The notes: generated from the sequence alone by a model not told the origin. Shown: positions 44,921-55,186, counted from the first letter of the stretch. The stretch is 64,000 nucleotides of DNA from Actinomycetales bacterium (GCA_020444245.1 JAHLLI010000020.1:30273-94272); one strand, 5' to 3'. Program-made: numbers and translations.

Positions 44921-45226
44921 ATGGGTCCTGTCATCGCCTCGGTAGCCATCGCCGTCCTCGCCGCCGCCGGGGTGCTGGTGATCGCAGCGCGGATGACCTC
45001 GGATCGGGGCGAGGAGTCGTTCGTCGCCGCGCTCCGGCACGGCCTGCGTCACGACACCTCGGGGCCGCCGATGGGCGTGATCGCCTCGGCCCGTCGCGAG
45101 CACGCGGAGTCCGCCGTGGCCGACGGCTCGGGGATGGACGACCTGTTCCGCGCCGCCGCGACGGAGCAGTCGGCGTACCTGAGCGCCGACGACCTCGTAC
45201 GCCGCCGCGCCAGGACGACCGGCTGA
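44921..45226 (+). CDS. Small membrane-anchored protein, unknown function
   Basis: 101 residues from ATG 44921, preceded by GATACT (44909-44914), another leaderless pattern. One N-terminal membrane segment (PVIASVAIAVLAAAGVLVIA) and a hydrophilic Ala/Arg/Glu-rich remainder with no Cys. Family not recognised. It lies between smc and ftsY on the same strand; a short palindrome follows its stop. Confidence 0.6.
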   Translation: MGPVIASVAIAVLAAAGVLVIAARMTSDRGEESFVAALRHGLRHDTSGPPMGVIASARREHAESAVADGSGMDDLFRAAATEQSAYLSADDLVRRRARTTG

Positions 45227-45272
45227 CCGCCGTACCGTCCGGGGTGTGTGCGGCGGCTGAGGGCCGTGGGCA

Positions 45273-45293
45273 GCACCGGCTCGGAGCCGGTGC
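45273..45293. terminator. Near-perfect 21-base palindrome before ftsY
   Basis: Arms GCACCGGC (45273-45280) and GCCGGTGC (45286-45293) with loop TCGGA. It lies 47 bases after the small-protein stop and 10 bases before the ftsY -10-like element CAGACT. Terminator or operator are both possible. Confidence 0.4.
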
Positions 45294-45314
45294 CAGGGCT
45301 GGCAGACTGCTCGC

Positions 45315-46463
45315 GTGAACGACCTCCAGGACATCCTGCTCGTCGCGGTGCCGTCGCTGGCCGTCGTGGCCACCGGCGTCGGGCTGGCCGTGCGGTCCCG
45401 CCGTGGCGGCGGGGCCGCCCCCACGGACGCACCTGCCGCGCCGTCGACCGACGCGCCTGCCGCTGCGACGACCGACGCGCCCGCTGCCGAGCCGGCCTCG
45501 ACGGTCGAGACCCCGGCGCCGGCCGCCGGCCGGATGGTCAGGCTTCGCGAGCGCCTCGCCCGGTCCGGCTCGCCGCTGGGCGCACGACTGCTCGCGGTCC
45601 TCTCCAGGGACCACCTGTCGGAGGCCGACTGGGAGGAGATCGAGGAGACCCTCCTGCTCGCCGACGTCGGTGCGGGTCCCTCCGCCGAGCTCGTCGACGC
45701 GCTGCGGGAGCGGGTCCGCGTGCTGGGCGTGCGCGAGCCCGCCGCCGTGCGCGAGCTGCTCCGCGAGCAGCTCCTCGCGCTGGTCGACCCGACGATGGAC
45801 CGGGCCCTGGCCACCGAGCCCGTGATGCTCGCCGGCGACGACGAGGTCGGGGTCCAGCCCGCCGTGATGCTCGTGGTCGGGGTCAACGGCACCGGCAAGA
45901 CCACCACGATCGGCAAGCTCGCGCGCCTGCTGGTCGCCGAGGACCGCAGCGTGCTGCTCGGCGCGGCCGACACCTTCCGGGCTGCCGCCGCCGACCAGCT
46001 GGCGACCTGGGGCGGGCGGGTGGGTGTGCCCGTGGTGCGCTCGGACAAGGACGGCGCCGACCCGGCCTCGGTCGCGTTCGAGGCGCTTCAGGCCGGTCGC
46101 GAGCAGGGCGTGGACGTCGTGGTCGTGGACACCGCCGGCCGGCTGCAGAACAAGGCCGGCCTGATGGACGAGCTGGGCAAGATCGGCCGTGTGCTCGCGC
46201 GCAAGGCGCCGATCAGCGAGGTCCTGCTGGTGCTCGACGCGACGACCGGGCAGAACGGTCTGACCCAGGCGCGGGTGTTCGCCGAGGTCGCCGGTGTCAC
46301 GGGGATCGTGCTCACCAAGCTCGACGGGACGGCCAAGGGCGGCATCGTGGTGGCGGTGCAGCGCGAGCTCGGCGTGCCGGTCAAGCTCGTCGGCTTGGGG
46401 GAGGGCCCCGACGACCTCGCGGAGTTCGACCCGGAGGCGTTCGTGGACGGTCTGCTCGGCTAA
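45315..46463 (+). CDS. ftsY: Signal recognition particle receptor FtsY
   Basis: 382 residues. N-terminal membrane segment (ILLVAVPSLAVVATGVGLAV), an Ala/Pro/Thr-rich acidic linker (about 30-72), then the N and G domains. G1 is GVNGTGKTTTIGKLA, followed by GAADTFRAAAADQL, DTAGRLQNKAGLMDELGKI, TKLDGTAKGGI and C-terminal GLGEGPDDLAEFDPEAFVDGLLG. Works with Ffh (at 50679) to deliver nascent membrane proteins. GTG 45315 is 6 bases after CAGACT: probable leaderless start. Confidence 0.96.
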   Translation: MNDLQDILLVAVPSLAVVATGVGLAVRSRRGGGAAPTDAPAAPSTDAPAAATTDAPAAEPASTVETPAPAAGRMVRLRERLARSGSPLGARLLAVLSRDHLSEADWEEIEETLLLADVGAGPSAELVDALRERVRVLGVREPAAVRELLREQLLALVDPTMDRALATEPVMLAGDDEVGVQPAVMLVVGVNGTGKTTTIGKLARLLVAEDRSVLLGAADTFRAAAADQLATWGGRVGVPVVRSDKDGADPASVAFEALQAGREQGVDVVVVDTAGRLQNKAGLMDELGKIGRVLARKAPISEVLLVLDATTGQNGLTQARVFAEVAGVTGIVLTKLDGTAKGGIVVAVQRELGVPVKLVGLGEGPDDLAEFDPEAFVDGLLG

Positions 46464-46478
46464 GGGCTGCTTGAAAGA

Positions 46479-46494
46479 TGGGACTTGCGTCCCA
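46479..46494 (+). terminator. Short hairpin after ftsY
   Basis: TGGGAC-TTGC-GTCCCA followed by CAATTT, beginning 15 bases after the ftsY stop. Six base pairs and a short T-rich tail: a modest terminator. Confidence 0.45.
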
Positions 46495-46518
46495 CAATTT
46501 GGACGAGCCCTGCCGCGC

Positions 46519-46587
46519 GAAACCGCACGTTCACATCGCCGCGCCCCTTGTCACCGCGTCGTAACGGTGGGCGAGTGGCGACGAAAC
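46519..46587 (+). promoter_or_regulatory. GlnR-like boxes upstream of amtB
   Basis: GTCAC-N6-GTAAC (46550-46565) matches the actinobacterial GlnR pattern of two 5-base half-sites with 6-base spacing. GAAAC-N6-TTCAC (46519-46534) and a lone GAAAC (46583-46587) flank it. The site lies 85-130 bases before the amtB ATG, suggesting nitrogen-limitation control of the amtB-PII-PII-glnD group. glnR itself is not in the window. Confidence 0.5.
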
Positions 46588-46649
46588 CTCGCCCCGCCAG
46601 GGTTTCCCCAGACCAGCCGCACCGGCTGGCGAGGGGAGAGGCGAACTCT

Positions 46650-48247
<1,598 letters not shown>

Positions 48248-48253
48248 GATGAA

Positions 48254-48293
48254 CCCGTGAGGGTCCCGCCCGCGACGGTGGGGCCCTCACGGG
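48254..48293 (+). terminator. Hairpin between the two PII genes
   Basis: Perfect 10-bp CCCGTGAGGG (48254-48263) and CCCTCACGGG (48284-48293), 20-base loop, 6 bases after the first PII stop. It probably attenuates or ends the amtB-glnK transcript, letting the second PII gene be expressed separately. Confidence 0.65.
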
Positions 48294-48428
48294 CGTCCTG
48301 TGCCGGTTCTCGCCGGTGAGGTACGAACTCGCGCGATGATGGCAGGGGTTCGCGAAGGTACCCCTCAGCGCCGGCCCGCCCGGGCCGACGCCACGATGCC
48401 GCGCAGCGGCGCACAGGAGGACGAGACC

Positions 48429-48767
48429 ATGAAGCTGGTCACCGCAGTGATCCAGCCGCACCGCCTGGAGGCCGTCAAGGAGGCGCTCCTGGGCGCCGGG
48501 ATCCATGGCCTGACGGTGAGTGAGGCATCCGGCTACGGACGGCAGAAGGGCCACACCGAGGTCTACCGCGGTGCGGAGTACGTCGTGGACCTGGTTCCCA
48601 AGGTCCGCATCGAGGTGCTCGTCAACGACGAGGACGCTGCCATGGCCACCGAGGTCGTGATCAAGGCCTCGAGCTCGGGGCAGATCGGTGATGGCAAGGT
48701 CTGGACGGTGCCGGTCGAGGACGTGACGCGGGTGCGCACCGGCGAGCACGGGCCGGACGCGATCTGA
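48429..48767 (+). CDS. Second nitrogen regulatory protein PII
   Basis: 112 residues from ATG 48429 with CAGGAGGACGAG upstream. Very similar to the first [21 protein letters not shown]-loop [15 protein letters not shown] with Tyr51, and the same [21 protein letters not shown] end. Differences cluster in residues 20-27 and 66-85. Tandem position suggests duplication and separate tasks, for example one for AmtB and one for another target (inference). Followed 7 bases later by the GlnD-like gene. Confidence 0.94.
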   Translation: MKLVTAVIQPHRLEAVKEALLGAGIHGLTVSEASGYGRQKGHTEVYRGAEYVVDLVPKVRIEVLVNDEDAAMATEVVIKASSSGQIGDGKVWTVPVEDVTRVRTGEHGPDAI

Positions 48768-48774
48768 GCGACCG

Positions 48775-50535
48775 ATGACGCAGCAGGGGGGGTCCGAGGC
48801 CGCCGCGGCGGCCTCGGACCTGCGGGGTCTGAAGGCCGATCGCCTGGAGCTGGCCACCCGGATGACCGGCCCCGGCGCCGAGGGTCACGTGCGCCGGGCT
48901 GCCGGGACCAACCTGGTCACCGGCCGGCTCGGCGCGCTCTGGGACGCCGCCGTCGCCGAGCTGGACACCACGGAGGGCCTGGCCCTCGGCGCGGTCGGCA
49001 GCCTCGGGCGCGGCGACGCGAGCCCGGCCAGCGACCTGGACCTGCTGCTCGTGCATGACGGGCGCAGCCACAGCGCGGCGGACGTCGCGGCGCTCGCCGA
49101 GCGGCTCTGGTACCCGATCTGGGACGCAGGTCTCCAGCTCGACCACTCGGTGCGCTCGCTCGCACAGTGCCGACAGGTGGCCTCCCACGACCTGCCGGCC
49201 GCGGTCGGCCTGCTGGACCTGCGGCCGGTCGCGGGGGACCGGGCGATCATCGCCAAGGCGACGTCCGCGCTCCTCACCGACTGGCGCTCGGCGGCCCGTC
49301 GGCGCCTGCCGGAGCTGCTGTCCTCCACCAGGTCTCGTGCCGAGCGATCGGGGGAGCTGGCCTACCTCGTCGAACCGGACCTCAAGGAGGCCAGGGGCGG
49401 CATCAGGGACGCCGTGGTGGTGTTCGCGCTCGCCGCGACCTGGCTGACCGACCGACCGCACGGCGCGATCGACGATGCCTACGCCCACCTGCTCGACGTG
49501 CGCGACGCGCTCCACGTGGCCACTCGTCGGCCCACGAACCGGCTGCTACGGGTCGACCAGGACGAGGTCGCCGAGCTGGTCGGAGCCGACGACGCGGACG
49601 AGCTCCTGGCCGGGCTCGCCGAGGCCGGCCGCACCGTCTCGCACGCGCTGGACACCACCGTGCGCCACGCGCGCCAGGCCCTCGAGCGCCCGTCGCTGCG
49701 CAGGCCCGTGCTGGTGCGGGGCCGTCGTCTGGCGCCGCGGTTGCGCTCGGTGGGCGAGGGCCTGGTCGAGCACGACGGGGAGCTCGTGCTCGCCGCCGGG
49801 GTGCGGCCCGAGGACGACGCGCTGCTCGGCCTGCGGGCCGCTGCGACGTCGGCCCGCACGGGCCTGCCGCTGTCCCCCGTGACGGTGAGCTCGCTGGCCC
49901 GGACCCCGGACCTGCCCGAGCCCTGGCCCGCCGTGGCCCGCCAGCACCTCCTGGCGCTGCTGGGCGCGGGGACGGCGCAGATCCCGGTCTGGGAGACGCT
50001 CGACCTGGCCGGGGTGGTCACGCGTTGGATCCCGGAGTGGGCGGCGGTGCGCAACCGGCCGCAGCGCTCGCCGATCCACCGGCACACCGTCGACCGGCAC
50101 CTGGTGGAGACGGCAGTGCGGGCGAGCCGCCACAAGAGCGAGCGGGACCTGCGGCGGGACCTGCTGCTCGTGACGGCCATCCTGCACGACATCGGGAAGG
50201 TGCGAGGCGCGTCCGACCACAGCCTGGCCGGCGCCGAGATCGCCCCCACCGTGGTGCTCCGGATGGGCTTCGAGCCTGCCGAGGCGCGGGATGTGGGGCT
50301 CCTGGTGCACCACCACCTCACGCTCGCGGACCTGGCCACCCAGGAGGATCCCGAGGACCCCGCGACTGTCGCGACCCTGCTCGAGGCCGTCGACCACCGT
50401 GCGGACCTGCTCGAGGTGCTGCGCGCCCTCACCGAGGCCGACGCCTCGGCCGCCGGGCCGACCACCTGGACGCCGTGGCGGGCCCGCCTGGTCGACGACC
50501 TGACCTCCAGGGCGCGCGCGGCGCTGGCCGGGTAG
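48775..50535 (+). CDS. glnD: PII uridylyl/adenylyltransferase (GlnD-like), no ACT domains seen
   Basis: 586 residues. The nucleotidyltransferase domain has [17 protein letters not shown] (about 75-91). The GlnD-UR-UTase middle region includes [18 protein letters not shown] and [12 protein letters not shown]. The HD domain spans about 440-570, with [11 protein letters not shown] and [12 protein letters not shown] and [19 protein letters not shown]. The protein then stops after [11 protein letters not shown], whereas typical GlnD proteins (about 800-890 residues) continue into two ACT glutamine-sensing domains. I see no ACT-like sequence downstream before ffh. It sits directly behind two PII genes, its expected substrates. 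Confidence 0.88.
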   Translation: MTQQGGSEAAAAASDLRGLKADRLELATRMTGPGAEGHVRRAAGTNLVTGRLGALWDAAVAELDTTEGLALGAVGSLGRGDASPASDLDLLLVHDGRSHSAADVAALAERLWYPIWDAGLQLDHSVRSLAQCRQVASHDLPAAVGLLDLRPVAGDRAIIAKATSALLTDWRSAARRRLPELLSSTRSRAERSGELAYLVEPDLKEARGGIRDAVVVFALAATWLTDRPHGAIDDAYAHLLDVRDALHVATRRPTNRLLRVDQDEVAELVGADDADELLAGLAEAGRTVSHALDTTVRHARQALERPSLRRPVLVRGRRLAPRLRSVGEGLVEHDGELVLAAGVRPEDDALLGLRAAATSARTGLPLSPVTVSSLARTPDLPEPWPAVARQHLLALLGAGTAQIPVWETLDLAGVVTRWIPEWAAVRNRPQRSPIHRHTVDRHLVETAVRASRHKSERDLRRDLLLVTAILHDIGKVRGASDHSLAGAEIAPTVVLRMGFEPAEARDVGLLVHHHLTLADLATQEDPEDPATVATLLEAVDHRADLLEVLRALTEADASAAGPTTWTPWRARLVDDLTSRARAALAG

Positions 50536-50550
50536 CCCCGCCCCCAACCA

Positions 50551-50615
50551 AGATCAGCGCTTCTCGGCCGGATCCGACGCGGGTCTGCGCGGTCCGGGCC
50601 GAGAAGCGCCGATCT
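50551..50615. repeat. 65-base near-palindrome between glnD and ffh
   Basis: Arms 50551-50569 and 50597-50615 are 19 bases each and pair with one mismatch (50556/50610). The 27-base loop itself contains partly complementary GGATCCG/CGGTCC. It starts 16 bases after the glnD stop and ends about 22 bases before the TAACCT -10 of ffh. It may be a terminator or a REP-like element. Confidence 0.65.
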
Positions 50616-50678
50616 CGGGAGGACGTTCTGCGCAGGTAACCTGTGGGGACCCGTGCCCGTACCAACGGTGAGGTCTGA

Positions 50679-52292
50679 GTGTTCGCCACCCTGTCCGACC
50701 GCCTGTCCGCGACGTTCAAGAACCTGCGGACCAAGGGACGGCTCTCCGAGGCCGACATCGACGCGACGATCCGCGAGATCCGTCGCGCGCTGCTCGACGC
50801 CGACGTCGCCGTGCCCGTGGTGCGCGAGTTCTCGAGCACCGTGCGCGAGCGCGCGCTGTCCGCAGAGGTCTCCCAGGCGCTCAACCCGGCGCAGCAGGTC
50901 GTCAGCATCGTCCACGAGGAGCTCATCGCGATCCTCGGCGGGCAGCAGCGGGCGCTTCGCCTCGCCAAGAACCCGCCGACGGTGATCCTGCTCGCCGGTC
51001 TGCAGGGTGCGGGCAAGACCACGCTCGCCGGCAAGCTCGCGCTGCACCTGCGCGAGCAGGGGCACACCCCGCTGCTGGTCGCGGCCGACCTGCAGCGCCC
51101 GAACGCGGTCACCCAGCTCCAGGTGGTCGGCGAGCGGGCCGGCGTCCCGGTCTTCGCGCCGCACCCCGGCGCGAGCGACGAGGGCGAGCAGACCGAGGAG
51201 GGCCGCCGCTGGTGGGAGCGGTCCAAGAAGGCCGACCCGGTCAAGGTCGCGCGGGACGGCGTCGAGGAGGCCCGCACCAAGCTCCACGACGTGGTGATCG
51301 TCGACACCGCTGGCCGGCTCGGCGTGGACGCCGAGATGATGCAGCAGGCCGCGGACATCCGTGACGCGGTGCAGCCGGACGAGACCCTGTTCGTGGTTGA
51401 CGCGATGATCGGCCAGGACGCGGTCACGACCGCGCAGGCGTTCGCCGAGGGTGTGGGCTTCACGGGCGTGGTGCTGTCCAAGCTGGACGGCGACGCCCGC
51501 GGCGGCGCGGCGCTGTCGGTGGCCAGCGTCACGGGCCAGCCGATCATGTACGCGTCGACCGGCGAGAAGCTCACCGACTTCGAGGTGTTCCACCCCGACC
51601 GGATGGCTTCGCGCATCCTCGACATGGGCGACGTCATGACGCTCATCGAGCAGGCGCAGAAGGCCTTCGACGCCGAGCAGGCCGAGGCGATGGCCGGCAA
51701 GCTGGCCGCCGGCGAGGACTTCACACTCGACGACTTCCTGGTCCAGATGCAGCAGCTGCGGCAGATGGGCTCGATGAAGAAGATGCTCGGCATGCTGCCC
51801 GGGATGGGGCAGATGCGGGAGGCGATCGAGAACTTCGACGAGCGCGAGGTCGACCGGATCGAGGCCATCGTGCGCTCGATGACCCCAGCCGAGCGGGAGG
51901 CACCGAAGATCATCAACGGCTCGCGCCGGGCCCGGATCGCCAAGGGTTCGGGCACGACCGCGACGGACGTGAACCAGCTGCTCGAGCGTTTCGCCGGCGC
52001 GCAGAAGATGATGCGCCAGATGGCCAAGAGCGGCGGCATGCCTCCCGGGATGGGGAACCTGCCGGGCATGGGCGGCAAGAAGTCCAAGGGTCGCCAGCAG
52101 GCCCAGCGCAAGGTCAAGGGCCGCTCGGGCAACCCCGCCAAGCGCGCCCAGCAGGAGCGAGAGGCCTCCCAGCGGCGCGAGGCGGCGCCGTCGGCGCCCG
52201 GCTCGGCCTTCGGTCTGGGCGGGGCTCAGCAGAAGGCCGATCCGAGCAAGGTCGAGCTGCCGCCCGGGATGGAGAAGTTCCTCGGCCGCTGA
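50679..52292 (+). CDS. ffh: Signal recognition particle protein Ffh
   Basis: 537 residues from GTG 50679. N domain, then G domain: LAGLQGAGKTTLAGKLA, RPNAVTQLQVV, DTAGRLGVDAEMMQQ, LSKLDGDARGG and YASTGEKLTDFEVFHPDRM. The M domain from about residue 320 is Met-rich, with GMGQMREAIENF and TPAEREAPKIINGSRRARIAKGSG. The last 90 residues are a Gly/Met/Lys-rich tail. It binds signal peptides with SRP RNA and docks on FtsY. TAACCT (50637-50642) is a likely -10. Confidence 0.96.
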   Translation: MFATLSDRLSATFKNLRTKGRLSEADIDATIREIRRALLDADVAVPVVREFSSTVRERALSAEVSQALNPAQQVVSIVHEELIAILGGQQRALRLAKNPPTVILLAGLQGAGKTTLAGKLALHLREQGHTPLLVAADLQRPNAVTQLQVVGERAGVPVFAPHPGASDEGEQTEEGRRWWERSKKADPVKVARDGVEEARTKLHDVVIVDTAGRLGVDAEMMQQAADIRDAVQPDETLFVVDAMIGQDAVTTAQAFAEGVGFTGVVLSKLDGDARGGAALSVASVTGQPIMYASTGEKLTDFEVFHPDRMASRILDMGDVMTLIEQAQKAFDAEQAEAMAGKLAAGEDFTLDDFLVQMQQLRQMGSMKKMLGMLPGMGQMREAIENFDEREVDRIEAIVRSMTPAEREAPKIINGSRRARIAKGSGTTATDVNQLLERFAGAQKMMRQMAKSGGMPPGMGNLPGMGGKKSKGRQQAQRKVKGRSGNPAKRAQQEREASQRREAAPSAPGSAFGLGGAQQKADPSKVELPPGMEKFLGR

Positions 52293-52319
52293 GGCCCGCC
52301 CGGAGGCTACGGACATGTC

Positions 52320-52344
52320 GCGCCCGGTCCGATCGCCCGGGCGC
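52320..52344. terminator. Hairpin after ffh
   Basis: GCGCCCGG (52320-52327) and CCGGGCGC (52337-52344), 9-base loop, 28 bases after the ffh stop and just before the rpsP promoter. Confidence 0.5.
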
Positions 52345-52354
52345 ACGCACCCGG

Positions 52355-52390
52355 TGTGACCGGAACCGACGCGGTCTGGCACAATGTGCC
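52355..52390 (+). promoter_or_regulatory. Promoter of the rpsP operon with overlapping palindrome
   Basis: TGTGAC (52355-52360), 19-base spacer, CACAAT (52380-52385). The -10 is embedded in a perfect dyad GGCACA-A-TGTGCC (52378-52390). The leader to the rpsP GTG is about 120 bases. The dyad could be an operator. Confidence 0.55.
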
Positions 52391-52514
52391 GCTGTACTCG
52401 GCCCGGTCGGCCCCTCTACCCGTCCGTGCGTCGCGTCCTCGGTCCGCTCGGCTCCCTCGCCCCACGGGGAGGCCAACCCGGACCACCCACGCAGAACCAG
52501 GAGACCCCACACCA

Positions 52515-52973
52515 GTGGCCGTCAAGATCCGTCTGAAGCGCCTCGGCAAGATCCGGGCGCCGTACTACCGCATCGTCGTCGCCGACTCCCGCACCAAGCG
52601 GGACGGCCGCGTGATCGAGGAGATCGGCAAGTACCACCCCACCGAGGACCCCTCGTTCATCCAGGTCGACTCGGCTCGGGCGCAGTACTGGCTCGGCGTC
52701 GGCGCTCAGCCGACCGAGCAGGTGCTCGCGATCCTCAAGCTCACCGGCGACTGGCAGACCTTCAAGGGTCTGCCCGGCACCGAGGGGACCCTCAAGGGCA
52801 GGGCCGCCGAGGTCAGCGCCGCCGACGCCGTCAAGGCCGCCGCGGACGCCGCCGAGAAGGCCAAGGCCAAGGCCGCGGAGAAGGCCGCCAAGGCCGCGGA
52901 ACCCGCCGCCGAGGAGCCGGTCGCCGAAGAGCCTGCCGCCGAGGAGCCGGTCGCCGAGGAGACCGAGGCCTGA
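52515..52973 (+). CDS. rpsP: 30S ribosomal protein S16
   Basis: 152 residues from GTG 52515 with AACCAGGAG upstream. [26 protein letters not shown]..., [12 protein letters not shown] and [18 protein letters not shown] are typical S16. From about residue 100 there is an Ala/Lys helix and then a Glu/Ala/Pro repeat tail ([18 protein letters not shown]), longer than in most bacteria but known in actinobacteria. First gene of the rpsP-khpA-rimM-trmD run; the stop overlaps the khpA ATG by one base. Confidence 0.95.
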   Translation: MAVKIRLKRLGKIRAPYYRIVVADSRTKRDGRVIEEIGKYHPTEDPSFIQVDSARAQYWLGVGAQPTEQVLAILKLTGDWQTFKGLPGTEGTLKGRAAEVSAADAVKAAADAAEKAKAKAAEKAAKAAEPAAEEPVAEEPAAEEPVAEETEA

Positions 52974-53209
52974 TGCTGGCCGACGCGCTCGAGCACCTGG
53001 TGCGGGGCATCGTCGACCACCCCGACGACGTGCGCGTCCGCGCGCGCACGGTCCGGCGCGGCGAGGTGCTCGAGGTGCACGTCCACCCCGAGGACCTGGG
53101 CCGCGTGATCGGCCGGTCGGGGCGGACCGCACGTGCCCTGCGCACAGTGGTCGGCGCGCTCGGCACGGGGTCGGTGCGGGTGGACGTCGTGGACGTCGAC
53201 CGGCACTGA
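52973..53209 (+). CDS. khpA: KH-domain RNA-binding protein KhpA
   Basis: 78 residues. Single KH domain with GxxG in LGRVIGRSGRTARALRTVV. Starts with [22 protein letters not shown], as in the YlqC/KhpA group found between rpsP and rimM. It binds RNA, often with KhpB, and has roles in cell-size and small-RNA control in other Gram-positives. The ATG shares its A with the rpsP stop. Confidence 0.93.
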   Translation: MLADALEHLVRGIVDHPDDVRVRARTVRRGEVLEVHVHPEDLGRVIGRSGRTARALRTVVGALGTGSVRVDVVDVDRH

Positions 53210-53279
53210 ACCCGCCAGCCTCCGGGCCCGGACCCCTACCCTGGGGCCGGGCCCGGTCCCGTCTTCCCAGGAGGTCGTC

Positions 53280-53804
53280 GTGCAGCTCGCGGTTGGCACG
53301 GTCGGACGCGCCCACGGTCTGCGCGGCGAGGTCGCGGTCGACGTCCGCACCGACGACCCGGCCGACCGCTTCGCGGTGGGCTCCCGGCTGGACAGCGAGC
53401 GGGGGCCGCTGGTGGTCGCCGGGGCACGGCGTCAGGGCCAGCGCTGGTACCTGACGTTCGAGGGCGTCGGCGACCGCACGGCCGCCGAGGCGCTGCGCGG
53501 GGTCGAGCTGCTGGTCGAGGCCGCGGACTCCGACGAGGACGACGCGTGGTACCCGCACGAGCTCGCCGGGCTGCGCGCCGAGCTGGCCGACGGGACGGTG
53601 GTGGGCGAGGTCGTCGGGCTGGAGCACCTGCCCGCGCAGGACGCCCTCGTGGTGCGCGAGACCGACGGCACCCGGTCGCTGGTGCCGTTCGTGCGGGCGA
53701 TCGTGCCCACGGTCGACGTGGCCGGTGGGCGCGTGGTGCTCGACCCGCCGGCCGGGCTGCTGGCCGGGGTGGGGGAGCCGGACCTCGACCTGCCGGAGGA
53801 GTGA
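53280..53804 (+). CDS. rimM: 16S rRNA processing protein RimM
   Basis: 174 residues from GTG 53280, RBS AGGAGG. N-terminal RimM barrel: AVGTVGRAHGLRGEVAVDVRTDDP, then WYLTFEGVGDRTAAEALRGVELLV. C-terminal PRC-barrel: WYPHELAGLRAELADGTVVGEV and LVPFVRAIVPTVDVAGGRVVLDPP. It binds S19 and helps mature the 30S head. A TACCCT at 53237-53242 may give an internal promoter. trmD follows after 1 base. Confidence 0.94.
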   Translation: MQLAVGTVGRAHGLRGEVAVDVRTDDPADRFAVGSRLDSERGPLVVAGARRQGQRWYLTFEGVGDRTAAEALRGVELLVEAADSDEDDAWYPHELAGLRAELADGTVVGEVVGLEHLPAQDALVVRETDGTRSLVPFVRAIVPTVDVAGGRVVLDPPAGLLAGVGEPDLDLPEE

Positions 53805-53805
53805 C

Positions 53806-54606
53806 GTGCGGGTCGACGTCGTCACGATCTTCCCGGAGTACCTGGCCCCGCTCGAGCTGTCCCTGGTGGGCAAGGCGCGCGAGGCCGGGATCCTCGAGCT
53901 CGCCGTGCACGACCTGCGCGGCTGGACCACCGACCGGCACCGCACCGTCGACGACTCGCCGATGGGCGGCGGCGCGGGCATGGTCATGCGCCCGGACGTG
54001 TGGGGCGCGGCGATCGACGACCTGCTGACCCCGGGCGCGGAGCTGGTGCTCCCGACCCCGTCCGGCGACGTCTTCACCCAGCGCACCGCCGAGCGGCTGG
54101 CCGGCGCCGAGCACCTGGTGATCGCGTGCGGCCGCTACGAGGGCATCGACGCACGCGTCGCCGAGCACTACCGCGGTCGCGACGTGCGGGTGAGCGAGCT
54201 GTCGATCGGCGACTACGTGCTGAACGGCGGGGAGGTCGCCGCGCTGGTCGTGGTCGAGGCGGTCGCGCGGTTGCTGCCCGGCGTGGTCGGCAACCCCGAG
54301 TCCCTCGTCGAGGAGTCCCACGGCGCGGCCGGGTTGCTGGAGTACCCCGTGTACACCCGGCCGCCGTCCTGGCGCGGCCTCGACGTGCCCGAGGTGCTGG
54401 TCTCGGGCCACCACGCGCGGATCGCCCGGTGGCGGCGGGACCGCGCGCTGGAACGCACAGCGCTGCGCCGGCCCGACCTGGTGGCGCGGCTGGACCCCGA
54501 CGAGCTCGACGCGGCCGACCGCGCGGCGCTGGACGCGGCTCTGCGTGCGCAGGCCCCCGGCCCGGTGCGCGACGACTCCGGCGACGAGCCCGGCGACGGG
54601 GCCTGA
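53806..54606 (+). CDS. trmD: tRNA (guanine-N1)-methyltransferase
   Basis: 266 residues from GTG 53806. SPOUT trefoil knot signatures: VVTIFPEYLAPLELSLVGKA, DDSPMGGGAGMVMRPDVW, IACGRYEGIDARV and ELSIGDYVLNGGEVAALV; C-terminal RPPSWRGLDVPEVLVSGHHARIARWR. It methylates G37 of tRNAs to prevent frameshifting. An acidic tail (DDSGDEPGDGA) is extra. A 177-base leader separates it from rplS. Confidence 0.95.
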   Translation: MRVDVVTIFPEYLAPLELSLVGKAREAGILELAVHDLRGWTTDRHRTVDDSPMGGGAGMVMRPDVWGAAIDDLLTPGAELVLPTPSGDVFTQRTAERLAGAEHLVIACGRYEGIDARVAEHYRGRDVRVSELSIGDYVLNGGEVAALVVVEAVARLLPGVVGNPESLVEESHGAAGLLEYPVYTRPPSWRGLDVPEVLVSGHHARIARWRRDRALERTALRRPDLVARLDPDELDAADRAALDAALRAQAPGPVRDDSGDEPGDGA

Positions 54607-54783
54607 GGACCGCCGCTTCGCTGCCGGGCCCGGCGCTGTGGCAGACTTGTGGGTCGGTGTGCGCCTGCCGTACCTCTGCCACGGGGGAGGCGGCGATCGA
54701 GGGCCCACACGTCTCGCACTCGTCGGGCGCCATGCCCGGCCTGATCCGCGTGTCTGACCCGTGGCAGGGGCGCAAGGAGAGTC
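54607..54783 (+). promoter_or_regulatory. rplS leader with long-range hairpin
   Basis: CAGACT near 54642 is a possible -10. Perfect 10-bp arms CTGCCACGGG (54676-54685) and CCCGTGGCAG (54758-54767) enclose 72 bases that contain smaller stems. The right arm ends 7 bases before the AAGGAG Shine-Dalgarno (54774-54779). This layout suits autogenous control by L19, though a known L19 leader consensus could not be checked here. Confidence 0.5.
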
Positions 54784-55140
54784 ATGAACATTCTCGACGC
54801 CGTCGACGCGGCCTCGCTGCGCGACGACATCCCCGACTTCCGGCCCGGCGACACCCTCAAGGTGAACGTGAAGGTCGTCGAGGGCAACCGTTCCCGGATC
54901 CAGGCGTTCCAGGGCGTGGTCATCCGTCGCTCCGGCGGGGGTGTCCGCGAGACCTTCACGGTCCGCAAGATCAGCTTCGGCGTCGGCGTGGAGCGCACCT
55001 TCCCGGTGCACTCCCCGTCGATCGACTCGATGGAGGTCGTCACCCGCGGTGACGTGCGCCGCGCGAAGCTGTACTACCTGCGCAAGCTGCGCGGCAAGAA
55101 GGCGAAGATCAAGGAGAAGCGCGAGAGCGTCGCGCGCTGA
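54784..55140 (+). CDS. rplS: 50S ribosomal protein L19
   Basis: 118 residues from ATG 54784. [22 protein letters not shown]..., [42 protein letters not shown] and the basic [11 protein letters not shown] end are standard L19. It sits at the 30S-50S interface. Preceded by a structured leader and followed by a strong terminator. Confidence 0.97.
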   Translation: MNILDAVDAASLRDDIPDFRPGDTLKVNVKVVEGNRSRIQAFQGVVIRRSGGGVRETFTVRKISFGVGVERTFPVHSPSIDSMEVVTRGDVRRAKLYYLRKLRGKKAKIKEKRESVAR

Positions 55141-55151
55141 CGCACGTCTCG

Positions 55152-55186
55152 GACGGGCGGCCCACCGGTGACGGGGGCCGCCCGTC
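55152..55186 (+). terminator. Terminator after rplS
   Basis: Perfect 12-bp GACGGGCGGCCC (55152-55163) and GGGCCGCCCGTC (55175-55186), 11-base loop, 11 bases after the rplS stop. Confidence 0.75.

Noticed and set aside
50536..50678. SRP RNA gene next to ffh
   Set aside because: The palindrome lacks the conserved GGAAGGA/AGCAGC-type SRP RNA apical motif.
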